A stretch of DNA of 64,000 bases from CAZIVP01 sp964542915 (GTDB lineage Bacteria; Calditrichota; Calditrichia; Calditrichales; Calditrichaceae): NCBI GenBank assembly GCA_964542915.1, contig CAZIVP010000004.1, positions 210,979 through 274,978 on the forward strand, in the 5' to 3' direction. Shown piece after piece: positions 18,701 through 26,649 of this stretch. Under the pieces are notes generated by a model. That model did no database searches and was not told where the DNA came from. It was given only the letters and a program-made list of their open reading frames with translations. The stretch's first letter is position 1; each line of letters opens with the position of its first letter. The position numbers and the translations under genes are program-made.

Positions 18701-19248
18701 GCTTCTTCCGGAATGTGATGATCCTGTATCTCGAAATAAAAATCGTCGCCGAAAATTTCAAGATATTCTTCGGCGGCTTGAACGGCTTTTTCTTTCATAC
18801 CGCGGCGCAGTTTGTAGGCGATTTCCCCTTTCATACAGGCCGAGGTCGCTATGAGTCCTTCGGAATACTTGCGCAGTAATTCTTTATCTATGCGTGGTTT
18901 ATAATACATTCCTTCAAGAAAGGCATAAGAACTTAACTTGATCAGATTTTTGAATCCCTGTTGATTCTTTGCCAATAAAACAAGATGATAGGAATTCGAT
19001 TCGCCTTCGATAGGTTTTCGAAGGGATCGGCTACGCGGCGCCATATAAGCTTCCATGCCGATAATCGGTTTTATGCCGGCATTTCGGGCGGCGCTGTAAA
19101 ATTCCAGTACGCCGAATAAATTGCCATGGTCGGTTATGGCCAGGGCATCCATATTTAATTCTTTGGCGCGCGCCACCATCTCGTTTACTTTTGCCGCACC
19201 GTCAAGAAGCGAATAATTGGTATGGTTATGTAAGTGAACAAATGACAA
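15757..19248 (-). CDS. dnaE: DNA polymerase III alpha subunit
   Basis: A 1163-residue replicative polymerase, matching the length of E. coli DnaE. It starts with a PHP domain (HLHNHTNYSLLDGA) whose metal-ligand His residues are retained. The palm carries the catalytic acidic motif PDIDVDF and the upstream GRGSAAGSIVAY. Helix-hairpin-helix and OB-fold regions follow (the latter around IAIGGKINEMRV), and a C-terminal tau-binding-like region ends the protein. It is the dnaE1 type; no polC-like exonuclease insertion is present. The gene leads a minus-strand cluster (dnaE, dtd, PASTA protein, rpe, lipid kinase, porV) with mostly short or overlapping junctions. Confidence 0.96.
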   Translation of the reverse strand: MSFVHLHNHTNYSLLDGAAKVNEMVARAKELNMDALAITDHGNLFGVLEFYSAARNAGIKPIIGMEAYMAPRSRSLRKPIEGESNSYHLVLLAKNQQGFKNLIKLSSYAFLEGMYYKPRIDKELLRKYSEGLIATSACMKGEIAYKLRRGMKEKAVQAAEEYLEIFGDDFYFEIQDHHIPEEAAVYPQIYDLAEDMGVPVIATNDNHYLRKGDHEAHDILLCLQTGKDRDDPNRLRYGTEDLYLKSADEMYALFKDKPKVLERTSEIAEKTDLNIDFSQRHLPKFPIPKEEGDISADEYLRRLTFRGAKRRYPNMDKSTAERIEYELSVIQKMGFAGYFLIVQDFINAARQSDIPVGLGRGSAAGSIVAYNLGITNVDPLRYGLLFERFLNPARVTMPDIDVDFCYERRDEVIEYVKEKYGKNNVAQIITFGTMASRGVIRDVARVLKLPVSTADSIAKKVPMKGGVKPVNLKSALQNVDELKQLAESDDVKMRELFKYSQTLEGIARHTSVHAAGIIITPDNIINYVPLYKNSDKEITTQWTMDWSEAIGLLKMDFLGLRNLTVIKKTENLIRERRDPNFSVENLSFDDEATYHLFGEGLTVGVFQFESSGMQEYLRKLKPSRIEDLIAMNALYRPGPMNMIDDFIDRKYGRKKIDYPHPALEPILKETYGIIVYQEQVMRIASELAGFRLADADLMRKAMSKKKKEEMVAHNEAFIEGCIKNGIKRQTAFKIAELIDKFAEYGFNKSHSAAYAIIAYQTAYLKAHFPAEFMAANLTSEVKDSDRVMILMDECKKLGIKIKAPDVNYSHAHFLPIADDEIAFGMAAIKNVGTGAIHSIVEARENEGRFGTIYEMLQNVDLRLVNKKVLESLIQAGALDSLEGSRAQKFNAIEQALEFAQNIQGSKNKNINQRNLFDLQVEETPDQELLSYPPLPQVPDWPVTDKLKKEKELLGFYFSGHPLDSYRSIIELYTTDLTPYILKVKDGETEGLNIPKKIAIGGKINEMRVIHDKKNQKMAFVKIEDFDRTYEAVIFGSVFPQFEPYLQTDAMVYIKGKLNSALDESIIKVIGEQIMPLDEAPEALTESILLSIKRQTFSSEDLHHLKLTLKSSPGKSKVYVQLNMNGEGAFHFRSTGIELALTRRTLQELSNMLGLENIKVKVKA

Positions 19249-19480
19249 AGGTTGCCCGCCCCCAATCGTCTTTTTGCTTTTATAATTATATATTTTTTAT
19301 TAATTTAAATATTACTGTTATAAATAGACAAATTTAAGAGTCACTCCATTCAATTGCAAAACTAAAACGATGCATGCACACCGATGCCCGCATAAAATTA
19401 GTTGACGGTTGTAAACGATTATTTTACCTTTTACCGGCTTTTGTATATGTGAGCAAGCAAACAATGAAAAGGAGAAAAGA

Positions 19481-20725
19481 ATGGCAACGATCAAGCCTTT
19501 TAAAGGATTAAGACCGAAGCGTGACCTCGCAGAGAAAGTCGCATCACCGCCCTATGATGTGTTGAATTCCGAAGAAGCCCGTGTAATGGCTAAAGATAAT
19601 CCCTACTCTTTTTTGCACATCAATAAACCCGAAATCGATTTACCTCCCGATACCGATCCTTACAGCAAAGACGTTTATCGCAAGGGAGCCGATAATCTAC
19701 GTCGTTTTAAGTCCGATGGCATTTTCATTACAGATGAGAAACCCTGTTTTTATATTTACCGCCAAATCATGGGAAACCACAGCCAATACGGTCTTGTAGC
19801 GGGCGCATCGGTTGAAGAGTATCAAAAAAATATCATAAAAAAACACGAATTAACGCGGGCCGCAAAAGAGGAAGACCGTGTGAATCACGTCAATCACCTC
19901 AATGCTCAAACGGGACCGGTGTTTTTAACGTATAAGGCCGTACCCGAAATCGATCGTCTGATTGATCGAATTGCCGCAGGCGACGCTGAATATGACTTTA
20001 CGGCCGACGACGGCATCCGACATACGTTATGGGTCGTTGAGGACAATGATAATATCGGGCAATTGCAAGCGCTGTTTGCAAAGATTGATTATCTTTACGT
20101 AGCCGATGGCCATCACCGGTCTGCCGCTGCAGCGCGGGTCTATGAAATGCGCAAGAAAAACAATCCCAACCACACGGGCGACGAATCGTATAATTTCTTT
20201 TTAACGGTCATTTTTCCGGATAAGCAGATGCATATAATGGATTATAATCGGGTTGTCCGCGATCTCAACGGCCTCTCTGAAGAAACGTTCATCAATACCG
20301 TTAAAGAGCGCTTTCAAATCGAAGAGATTCATGGCTCCGTTTCGAAGCCCGACGCAAAACATACCTTTGTCATGTATCTGGATAATCAATGGTTTAAGCT
20401 GGCCGCCAAAGCGGGTACGTTCGATGAAGCCGACCCTGTGGGACGTCTGGATGTTTCCATATTAATGAATAACTTACTGCAACCGATTCTCGGAATCGGC
20501 GATCCACGAAAGGACGACCGTATTGATTTTGTGGGTGGTATCCGCGGGCTGGAAGAGTTAAAAAAACGGGTTGACTCGGGCGAAATGAAGGTAGCGTTTG
20601 GTCTTTTTCCCACTTCCATCGAAGATTTGATGGCCATTGCCGACGCCAACGAAACCATGCCGCCGAAATCAACCTGGTTTGAACCGAAATTACGGAGCGG
20701 ATTGGTTATTCATGAACTGGATTAA
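19481..20725 (+). CDS. DUF1015-family protein
   Basis: A 414-residue protein recognisable by its N-terminal IKPFKGLRP and ASPPYDVLN, by KHELTRAAKEEDR, and by the hallmark YVADGHHRSAAA near residue 208. These are features of DUF1015, a widespread family without a firmly established function as far as I know; the DGHHR motif resembles the nucleotide-binding core of ParB/Srx-fold proteins. An AAGGAG site precedes the ATG. The gene diverges from dnaE and ends at a bidirectional terminator shared with the convergent TPR gene. No neighbour suggests a pathway. Confidence 0.82.
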   Translation: MATIKPFKGLRPKRDLAEKVASPPYDVLNSEEARVMAKDNPYSFLHINKPEIDLPPDTDPYSKDVYRKGADNLRRFKSDGIFITDEKPCFYIYRQIMGNHSQYGLVAGASVEEYQKNIIKKHELTRAAKEEDRVNHVNHLNAQTGPVFLTYKAVPEIDRLIDRIAAGDAEYDFTADDGIRHTLWVVEDNDNIGQLQALFAKIDYLYVADGHHRSAAAARVYEMRKKNNPNHTGDESYNFFLTVIFPDKQMHIMDYNRVVRDLNGLSEETFINTVKERFQIEEIHGSVSKPDAKHTFVMYLDNQWFKLAAKAGTFDEADPVGRLDVSILMNNLLQPILGIGDPRKDDRIDFVGGIRGLEELKKRVDSGEMKVAFGLFPTSIEDLMAIADANETMPPKSTWFEPKLRSGLVIHELD

Positions 20726-20743
20726 ACGAATACTATTATACTT

Positions 20744-20777
20744 AAAAGGCTGTACATATCCCCCTACAGCCTTTTTT
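20744..20777. terminator. Bidirectional intrinsic terminator
   Basis: A perfect 11-base-pair stem, AAAAGGCTGTA / TACAGCCTTTT, with a 10-base loop lies between two convergent stop codons. T-runs follow in the plus direction and an A-run precedes it, so it can stop transcription from both sides. Confidence 0.88.
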
Positions 20778-21924
20778 ATTTGAGAATGGCGCGTAACAGA
20801 ATCAGAAAACCTTTTTGTCCGCGTTTTAATAATTCCAGGGATTGTTTGGGCTCTTCATATTTGGGGTTGATATTGAGGGATTTCTGAAATTCGGAAATGG
20901 CTTTCAGAAAGTAGTTTCGACACTGGATCAAATGCAAAACGCCCCGTTCATTCCAGTAATCGGCGTAAGCCTCGTGCTTCCCTACTTCTTCCTGTATCTT
21001 CCGGACATAAAAATCGATTTCCTTATCGCTGAGCTCCCTGCCTCCAAACATAAATTTGAGGTAAAAATAATCGGTTATCGGGTTGAAATCGCCTTTGCCG
21101 ATAAGCTGTAATTGTAAGCGATGGAGGGCCGTTCGGATCTCCGTAATTGTACCCGCTTCGAATATTTGCTTCGTCTGTTCGATGGGCGCTTGCCAGTATG
21201 AGTCTTTGTATTGCTCTAATTCCTGTAATTTTTTAAGGGAGCGCTTGAGACGCGCCGGAACGATGGCTTTTTCATCGTGACTATCGATAGCTGATAAAAA
21301 AAGCAGTATTCCCAGATTCAATTCGGCCTCAACAAAATCATCTTTTATCGACAACGCCTTCTGGAATTGGTTACGGGCTTTCTCAAATTGTTGCCCGAAT
21401 GTATGAGCTACGCCTAATTCATCGAGTAAATCGGGATATTCTGGATTCATCCCGAGGGCGGCGTGTAAGATATCAACTGCATCCTGCGGCCTGTCCATTT
21501 TTAGATAACAGGCGCCAAGACCGCGATACGCTTTCACATAATCGTTTTGTAACCGGATGGCATTTTGATAGGATTGAACCGCTTCGTCGAGTAAATTTTT
21601 TGAAAGAAAAACATTGCCCAATCTGAAATGGGCCTGCGGTGATTTATTCGTTTGAATGCGGTCGTAGATAAAAAATAAAACCTCAAACTGTTCTTTTACA
21701 TCATTATGAATTTCCGATGCGCGTTTGTGTAAATACTCCGGGTCAACCCGGGCGGTGGATTTTTTTCGAACGAAAATCGATGTCGATTGATTAAAAACGA
21801 GCGTATCGCTTTCGAAAACGCTGGATAGTGCCTGGTTATTTTCCAAATCCGTGGTGGTTTTAACCGAAAAATCCCTTTCGTTGATTCTAAGGGTATCTTC
21901 CAATGCAAATTCATCCAAATACAA
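20776..21924 (-). CDS. Cytoplasmic TPR-repeat protein
   Basis: A protein of up to 382 residues without a signal peptide. After an N-terminal region of about 85 residues with no recognised domain come consecutive TPRs: AHFRLGNVFLSKNLLDEAVQ, AYRGLGACYLKMDRPQDAVD, LLDELGVAHTFGQQFEKARN and AELNLGILLFLS, and a final repeat near the C-terminus (AISEFQKSLNINPKYEE). The only in-frame starts before an upstream stop are TTG codons at 21924 and 21918, so the true start is uncertain. It presumably scaffolds protein interactions; a partner is not evident. Confidence 0.65.
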   Translation of the reverse strand: MYLDEFALEDTLRINERDFSVKTTTDLENNQALSSVFESDTLVFNQSTSIFVRKKSTARVDPEYLHKRASEIHNDVKEQFEVLFFIYDRIQTNKSPQAHFRLGNVFLSKNLLDEAVQSYQNAIRLQNDYVKAYRGLGACYLKMDRPQDAVDILHAALGMNPEYPDLLDELGVAHTFGQQFEKARNQFQKALSIKDDFVEAELNLGILLFLSAIDSHDEKAIVPARLKRSLKKLQELEQYKDSYWQAPIEQTKQIFEAGTITEIRTALHRLQLQLIGKGDFNPITDYFYLKFMFGGRELSDKEIDFYVRKIQEEVGKHEAYADYWNERGVLHLIQCRNYFLKAISEFQKSLNINPKYEEPKQSLELLKRGQKGFLILLRAILK

Positions 21925-22157
21925 CTTCGTCTTCTTCCATGTTATTAATCCAAATGATGCACAATATAACGGTAATGTTTTTGGATTTCAATTCCATTCT
22001 CTTGCACTTAAACGGATTATGACGATTTATCGGGCTGTGTTCGGATTACAGCTTTTGTGGAGGTATTTAATCAGGTGAATTAATACAATGCCAATGAATG
22101 GGGAACAAAAACCAAATCAATTTAAATACATGTGAAATTTCCGGAAAACGGGCATGT

Positions 22158-22595
22158 TCAGGAAGGGGTTTGCACCGCAGGACGTAACAATGTATCGACT
22201 TTTGCTTTTAAAAGATCCACGTCAAACGGTTTGGCAATCATATCGTCTGCGTCGCGCGCCAGAGCTTTTTCTATGCTACGATCCGGCGGAAAATACACAT
22301 ACATGACTAAAATTTTAAGTTTAGGGTGTGTTTGTTTGAGTTTGCTAATGATTTTGATGGAGTCTTTGGTTGCAAAATCCGCTTCGATCAATAGTAGATC
22401 GATTTTGTAAAGGATAATGGAATAATCGATATACTCCATCCCCTGACGGGTTCTTACATTGTAATTGTCTTCCAAATAGAGCCGAACATTTCGGCAAAAA
22501 TCCTCGTCGGGATCGATAACCAAAATATTCTTTTTACTCGTCGCACATGCTCGTTCCATGTTTTTTCTATTTGCAAACGTAATGCCACTGCGCAT
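22158..22595 (-). CDS. Degenerate response-regulator receiver protein
   Basis: A 145-residue stand-alone receiver domain without an output domain. The fold is clear: ILVIDPDED for the first strand, LKILVMYVYF for the fourth, and AKPFD with the conserved Lys122. The phosphoacceptor position reads DLLLIEAD, with Glu71 where Asp is expected, and the second acidic-pocket residue is Pro29. Spacing from Asp28 to Glu71 (43) and Glu71 to Lys122 (51) supports this alignment. It probably cannot be phosphorylated normally and may act as a constitutive or phosphorylation-independent module. No histidine kinase is adjacent. Confidence 0.78.
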   Translation of the reverse strand: MRSGITFANRKNMERACATSKKNILVIDPDEDFCRNVRLYLEDNYNVRTRQGMEYIDYSIILYKIDLLLIEADFATKDSIKIISKLKQTHPKLKILVMYVYFPPDRSIEKALARDADDMIAKPFDVDLLKAKVDTLLRPAVQTPS

Positions 22596-22867
22596 TACTC
22601 AGATATATGGCGACGGCAGGACATTGCGCTTTAATCGCAAAGTACTCAATATTGAATTACAGGATATTAATTTTTTTGAATTTATAAAGCAATAAGCTTT
22701 GTGTTAACCCATTGAAATATAATAAAATCAATGTAAATGAAGAGGGTAACAATTGTGGACCGCCAACCAGCGCTTCTCAGATTTAAAATTAGCATTTAAC
22801 CGTTTCTTACTTTTGAGAATACGAAGTCAGTTGAGAAACGCTTAACAAAACGTGGAACGAATCGATA

Positions 22868-24286
22868 TCAATCAAGAGAAATTATAACATCGATACGGCG
22901 GTTATGGGCGCGTCCTTCCGAGGTTTTATTGGTATCGATGGGTTCCTGATCGCCCATACCGTAATGCCCGATCTGTTCGTTTTCGATTTCCATGTTGGCC
23001 AGTAAATATTCTTTTACGGCCAGTGCACGTTTTTCGGACAACATTTTGTTGATGCGGGCGTTGCCAGTGGCGTCGGTATGGCCTTCGATGATATAGTAAT
23101 AATCGGAAAACTCGCGTAACGCCCGTTCAACTTTTGTAAGCAATGAAAAATACTCGGGCTGAATAATCGCTTTGCCCGTTTGAAAATTCAGTCCGTACAA
23201 ATGGATGACCAGTTCATTGCCGGTAAAAACAACGTGCGCCTCATCTTTGCTGAATAATTCTTTTATCGTTTCGATTTTCTCTTCCTGGCGTTGTTTTGCC
23301 TCGAGTTCGGCGGAGATATTCGCTTCGATTTCGCGTATGGAGTTTAATTCCTCTTCAAGGCGGGCATTATCTTCGATCAAACGTTTCTTTTCCTCTTTTA
23401 GCTCATCCACATAAGCAACCAGTGTGAGCACCGTTGGTTCAAGTCCTTCGTCAAATCGCGGTTCATAATTAAATAGAGAGCTTATTTGTTTTAAATAATC
23501 TTCAAACTTCAGAAAAAGTTTTTCCCAATTGTCATCTTCTCGCTTAAGGGCTTTGATGGTTTTGGCCAAATATTGGGCATGACGGGCCTGATATGCAGCA
23601 TCGTTGGCTTTGGCGAGAGCTTCATCTTTAGCATAACGATCCTGGTTAAGCTGTTTTTCCGCCTCATTTAATAGGTTTTTAGCGGACATCAACGTACGAT
23701 AACAATATTCATCCGCTTCAACCTCTTCGGCTTTTGCAATTTGTTCGCGGGCTTCGCCAAGAATTCCGACTTTAATGGCTTTCAACTCAACGTTTTTATA
23801 CCGTTTAAGGGCTTCTTTGCCATCCTCGCGAGCATCTTCCATATCGTCTTCTTCCAGATTCCGGGCCGCATCATAGAATTTCGATTCGGCTTTTTCCCAT
23901 AGTTCGTGTACATGCAGCGGAGCCTGAGCGTTTAAAGCGGCTTCCCGGGCTTCCAGTGTTTTTTGAAACGTCAGATTTGCCAATCGAATAATCTCCTGGG
24001 CTTTGAGTGCATACTCCCTGGATTTATTCAACTCTTTGCGAATTTTAACGATTTTGCCTTCCTTTTCTTCGTAAAGCTCATTGGCCTTACGAAAATGCTC
24101 GATCGCTTTATCGAAGTTTTCCGGCGACAGGAGTTCACCGTTATCCTTACGAATAGAATCAATTAAACTCTCGTAATCCCTGAATAAATTTTCCTTTAAC
24201 CGTTCCTGCGCAGAAAGTGTACCAAGAGTGAATAATGCAATCGGAATGAGCCACACCAGCACCTTCAGTTGTTTGTATCGTTTCAT
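22868..24286 (-). CDS. OmpA-family protein with long coiled coil
   Basis: A 472-residue exported protein: a signal peptide (residues 1-26), a long charged helical region (about 30-340) rich in Glu, Lys and Ala with coiled-coil and TPR-like character, and a C-terminal OmpA/MotB peptidoglycan-binding domain (about 350-472). The latter shows IIEGHTDATGNARINKML, SEKRALAVKEYL and RAHNRRIDVII, with the Asp and Arg that contact diaminopimelate. It probably tethers the outer membrane or an envelope complex to the cell wall. A GGGAG site precedes the ATG. It stands alone, with gaps on both sides. Confidence 0.85.
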   Translation of the reverse strand: MKRYKQLKVLVWLIPIALFTLGTLSAQERLKENLFRDYESLIDSIRKDNGELLSPENFDKAIEHFRKANELYEEKEGKIVKIRKELNKSREYALKAQEIIRLANLTFQKTLEAREAALNAQAPLHVHELWEKAESKFYDAARNLEEDDMEDAREDGKEALKRYKNVELKAIKVGILGEAREQIAKAEEVEADEYCYRTLMSAKNLLNEAEKQLNQDRYAKDEALAKANDAAYQARHAQYLAKTIKALKREDDNWEKLFLKFEDYLKQISSLFNYEPRFDEGLEPTVLTLVAYVDELKEEKKRLIEDNARLEEELNSIREIEANISAELEAKQRQEEKIETIKELFSKDEAHVVFTGNELVIHLYGLNFQTGKAIIQPEYFSLLTKVERALREFSDYYYIIEGHTDATGNARINKMLSEKRALAVKEYLLANMEIENEQIGHYGMGDQEPIDTNKTSEGRAHNRRIDVIISLD

Positions 24287-24405
24287 ATTTTAACTCCCGT
24301 CTCGCCTCTAAGTTATCAATAATGAATATATTCAAGTTTACATTTTTATTGCTTTTAAGTCAACATACAGGTGTTGTGAATCTATCCATACTCTTATTAT
24401 AACAT

Positions 24406-25539
24406 TTAGTTTTTTAAAAAACGGGCAATGCGATGGGTAGCCGTAGCGCTTATTCCTTTCACAGAAATAGCCGCATTTTCGATGCCGTGTTTTTCCAGAT
24501 ATTTAAGAATTTCGTCGGTGTTTCGTGCATAATACACGCGTTTTTTACCATTCGTAATTAATTCGGCACCTTTTGCAATGTAACGTGCATATTCGCCTAC
24601 ACTGATTATCAGATCGATGGGCAGGGCCGAGAGAAAATATCCCATATTGAGATGCTGATCTTCCACATTGATGCCGGCGCCGCTCATGTCGCCTACAATA
24701 AATATAAGCTGCTTACAAAACGGCTTAAAAGCAATTAATGAACGCGCCGCCTTGCTCATAGACTGCGGCGTGGCATAATAGCTCTCATCCAGCATGTAAG
24801 TATCGCCAAAATGGTGCAGACGTCCATGCCCCGGCGGCAACTTTAAATGTTGATCGAAGATATTGATGATCTCTTCTGTTTTAAAACCCAACTGAACGGC
24901 CGTTGCAGCGGCGGCTAAAAAATTATAGACATCCTGAATGCTGTAAAGAGGTAAACGTATTTCATATTGATCGTTCAGGGTCAACTGTGTGCCCTGAGGT
25001 CCTTTTTGACGGATATCGCGGGCATAGTATTCAGCCGCCGGTGTAATTCCATACTTAATGATTTTATTAACGGTGATGTACTGACTTAAAGCAGACGTCA
25101 TCTCATCGTCCTGATTAAGGATGGCGACCCCATCCCGGTTCAAATATTTCACGACTTCTGATTTTTTTAAGGCGATTTTAACCATTCCGCCGAGATAGTT
25201 TAAATGCGAATCCCCAATATTGGTAACGATGCCCATGTCGGGTTTAATCATACGCAACAACTCGGCAAAATTTTGATTTTGTCTGTAGTCGAATTCAAAC
25301 AAAGCAAAGCGATAATCGTTGGAAAGACGATTCAGGGTGTCTATGACGGTTTTCCAATTGCCGATATTGTTTTTAGGCCTTAACACCTTCCCTTTTCGGG
25401 ACAGCACGGTTTGAAGCATGTGCAGGGTGGAGGTTTTGCCGACATGGCCGGTAATCCCAATTACTTTTCCGTTGAAAGCTTTGCGTAATTGCAGATAGCG
25501 TTTCCGGTCTTCATTCGTCAAGGGCGGCGTCGTAGTCAA
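24406..25539 (-). CDS. Mur ligase-family protein, MurF-like, lacking the N-terminal domain
   Basis: A 377-residue ATP-dependent ligase. The central domain begins almost at the N-terminus with the P-loop GITGHVGKTST (about residues 28-38), followed by NNIGN, FEFDYRQ, TNIGDSHLNYLG (Mg-binding His) and ILNQDDE. The C-terminal domain shows GHGRLHHF and LDESYYATPQSM, equivalent to LDDSYNANPxSM of MurF, and ends with VKGISATATHRI. MurF normally has about 450 residues because an N-terminal UDP-substrate-binding domain precedes the P-loop; that domain is absent. The substrate may therefore not be a UDP-muropeptide. The start is TTG with a GGAGAG site seven bases upstream. Confidence 0.78.
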   Translation of the reverse strand: MTTTPPLTNEDRKRYLQLRKAFNGKVIGITGHVGKTSTLHMLQTVLSRKGKVLRPKNNIGNWKTVIDTLNRLSNDYRFALFEFDYRQNQNFAELLRMIKPDMGIVTNIGDSHLNYLGGMVKIALKKSEVVKYLNRDGVAILNQDDEMTSALSQYITVNKIIKYGITPAAEYYARDIRQKGPQGTQLTLNDQYEIRLPLYSIQDVYNFLAAAATAVQLGFKTEEIINIFDQHLKLPPGHGRLHHFGDTYMLDESYYATPQSMSKAARSLIAFKPFCKQLIFIVGDMSGAGINVEDQHLNMGYFLSALPIDLIISVGEYARYIAKGAELITNGKKRVYYARNTDEILKYLEKHGIENAAISVKGISATATHRIARFLKN

Positions 25540-25673
25540 TTTATCTCTCCGTTTTCATTTTAATTAAACCAGCAATTTAATAAGGAACAATCCGGGCGAC
25601 AATTTAAAATGGATCATTTTGCAAATAGCCGAATCAGCGCGTTATGAATTACCGAAGAATGCATAAACAACCT

Positions 25674-26000
25674 TCATTTGAGTCCACCTCCCTGCTTTTC
25701 GATAAGCATGCCCAATTGCGCCGTTTTAAAGGCGCGTTTTCTTTTAATCTTTTGATGTTCGGCGGGACGGGCAGAAAATTTAATCTTTTGTTTTAATCGA
25801 TATCTTTCTCGGCTGAGTTCAACCTCCGGCAGAATGACATTGGCGTTTTTGAGTATGGAATACCCGATTCGCATCTGCTTTGGCATGGCAAAGTAATCGC
25901 TTAAATCAACGGGTTTGCCGGCACAGGACAAGTTATCAAATTGACCCTCTTTTTGGGCTTCTTTTATTTTTCCTTCAGCTATTGCACCAATAAAACGCAC
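25674..26000 (-). CDS. DUF1992 (DnaJ-homologue subfamily C28-like) protein
   Basis: A 108-residue cytoplasmic protein. IAEGKIKEAQKEGQFDNLSCAGKPVDLSDYF and the following ILKNANVILPEVELS-type segment are the conserved core of DUF1992 (the YhdN/DNAJC28 conserved domain). The function is unknown. The GTG start follows a GGGGAGG site, and the gene lies 18 bases after the small membrane protein gene, suggesting co-transcription. Confidence 0.8.
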   Translation of the reverse strand: MRFIGAIAEGKIKEAQKEGQFDNLSCAGKPVDLSDYFAMPKQMRIGYSILKNANVILPEVELSRERYRLKQKIKFSARPAEHQKIKRKRAFKTAQLGMLIEKQGGGLK

Positions 26001-26018
26001 CGTTTCTCCTCCCCTTCT

Positions 26019-26411
26019 CTAAATTGCTGTACGGGCACCGTAATATGCGGTTGGAAAGAATAACAAAATTCCGATAATCCAAAACCAGATCGGATGCGGA
26101 AACAGGCTCATATTGATGATAGCGAGGACGAGCAATATGATGCCCACAATCAAACCCTGGGCAAAGTTTTCGCGCTTGCTTACGACCGTCGCCAGCCAAC
26201 TGCCCGCGAAGGTGCCGGCTGCCCAGGCCAGTAAAACAAAAAGTTTGTTCGCTAACGGGATCATTTCCGGATGAGTTCTCAGGGATTCCATATCATTCAT
26301 GTTCAACTCAGAAGGGAGCGGAAATAACTGTATGCCAATCCACTCCACACCCATAATTATAAGTACCGCGATCACTAATCCGGCCAATACGCTTAAAATT
26401 TTCCTCAGCAT
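26019..26411 (-). CDS. Small integral membrane protein
   Basis: A 130-residue protein with four predicted transmembrane helices (about residues 6-25, 58-78, 88-105 and 109-126 of the shorter form). The ATG at 26411 lies seven bases after AGGGAG, while the earlier ATG is too close to that site. I do not recognise the family. It probably forms a two-gene unit with the DUF1992 gene. Confidence 0.6.
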   Translation of the reverse strand: MLRKILSVLAGLVIAVLIIMGVEWIGIQLFPLPSELNMNDMESLRTHPEMIPLANKLFVLLAWAAGTFAGSWLATVVSKRENFAQGLIVGIILLVLAIINMSLFPHPIWFWIIGILLFFPTAYYGARTAI

Positions 26412-26649
26412 AAACATACTCCCTTTTTAAATCCGTTACACTGCCTGTGCTGCATTCTTTTTCGCTTATGCATGTAAATCCGGATGCAACAAACATAACG
26501 ATTTACAATTTAACTTTATTCAAACGTAGTAATTTTTATTTTAAAAAAATGTGACGAAACAAATTGCCATTGACTTATATATAATTACTGTTTATCATAA
26601 ACGCTTTAAATTTATCCAATTAAGGAATACGATAAAAGGGGTCAGGGGT

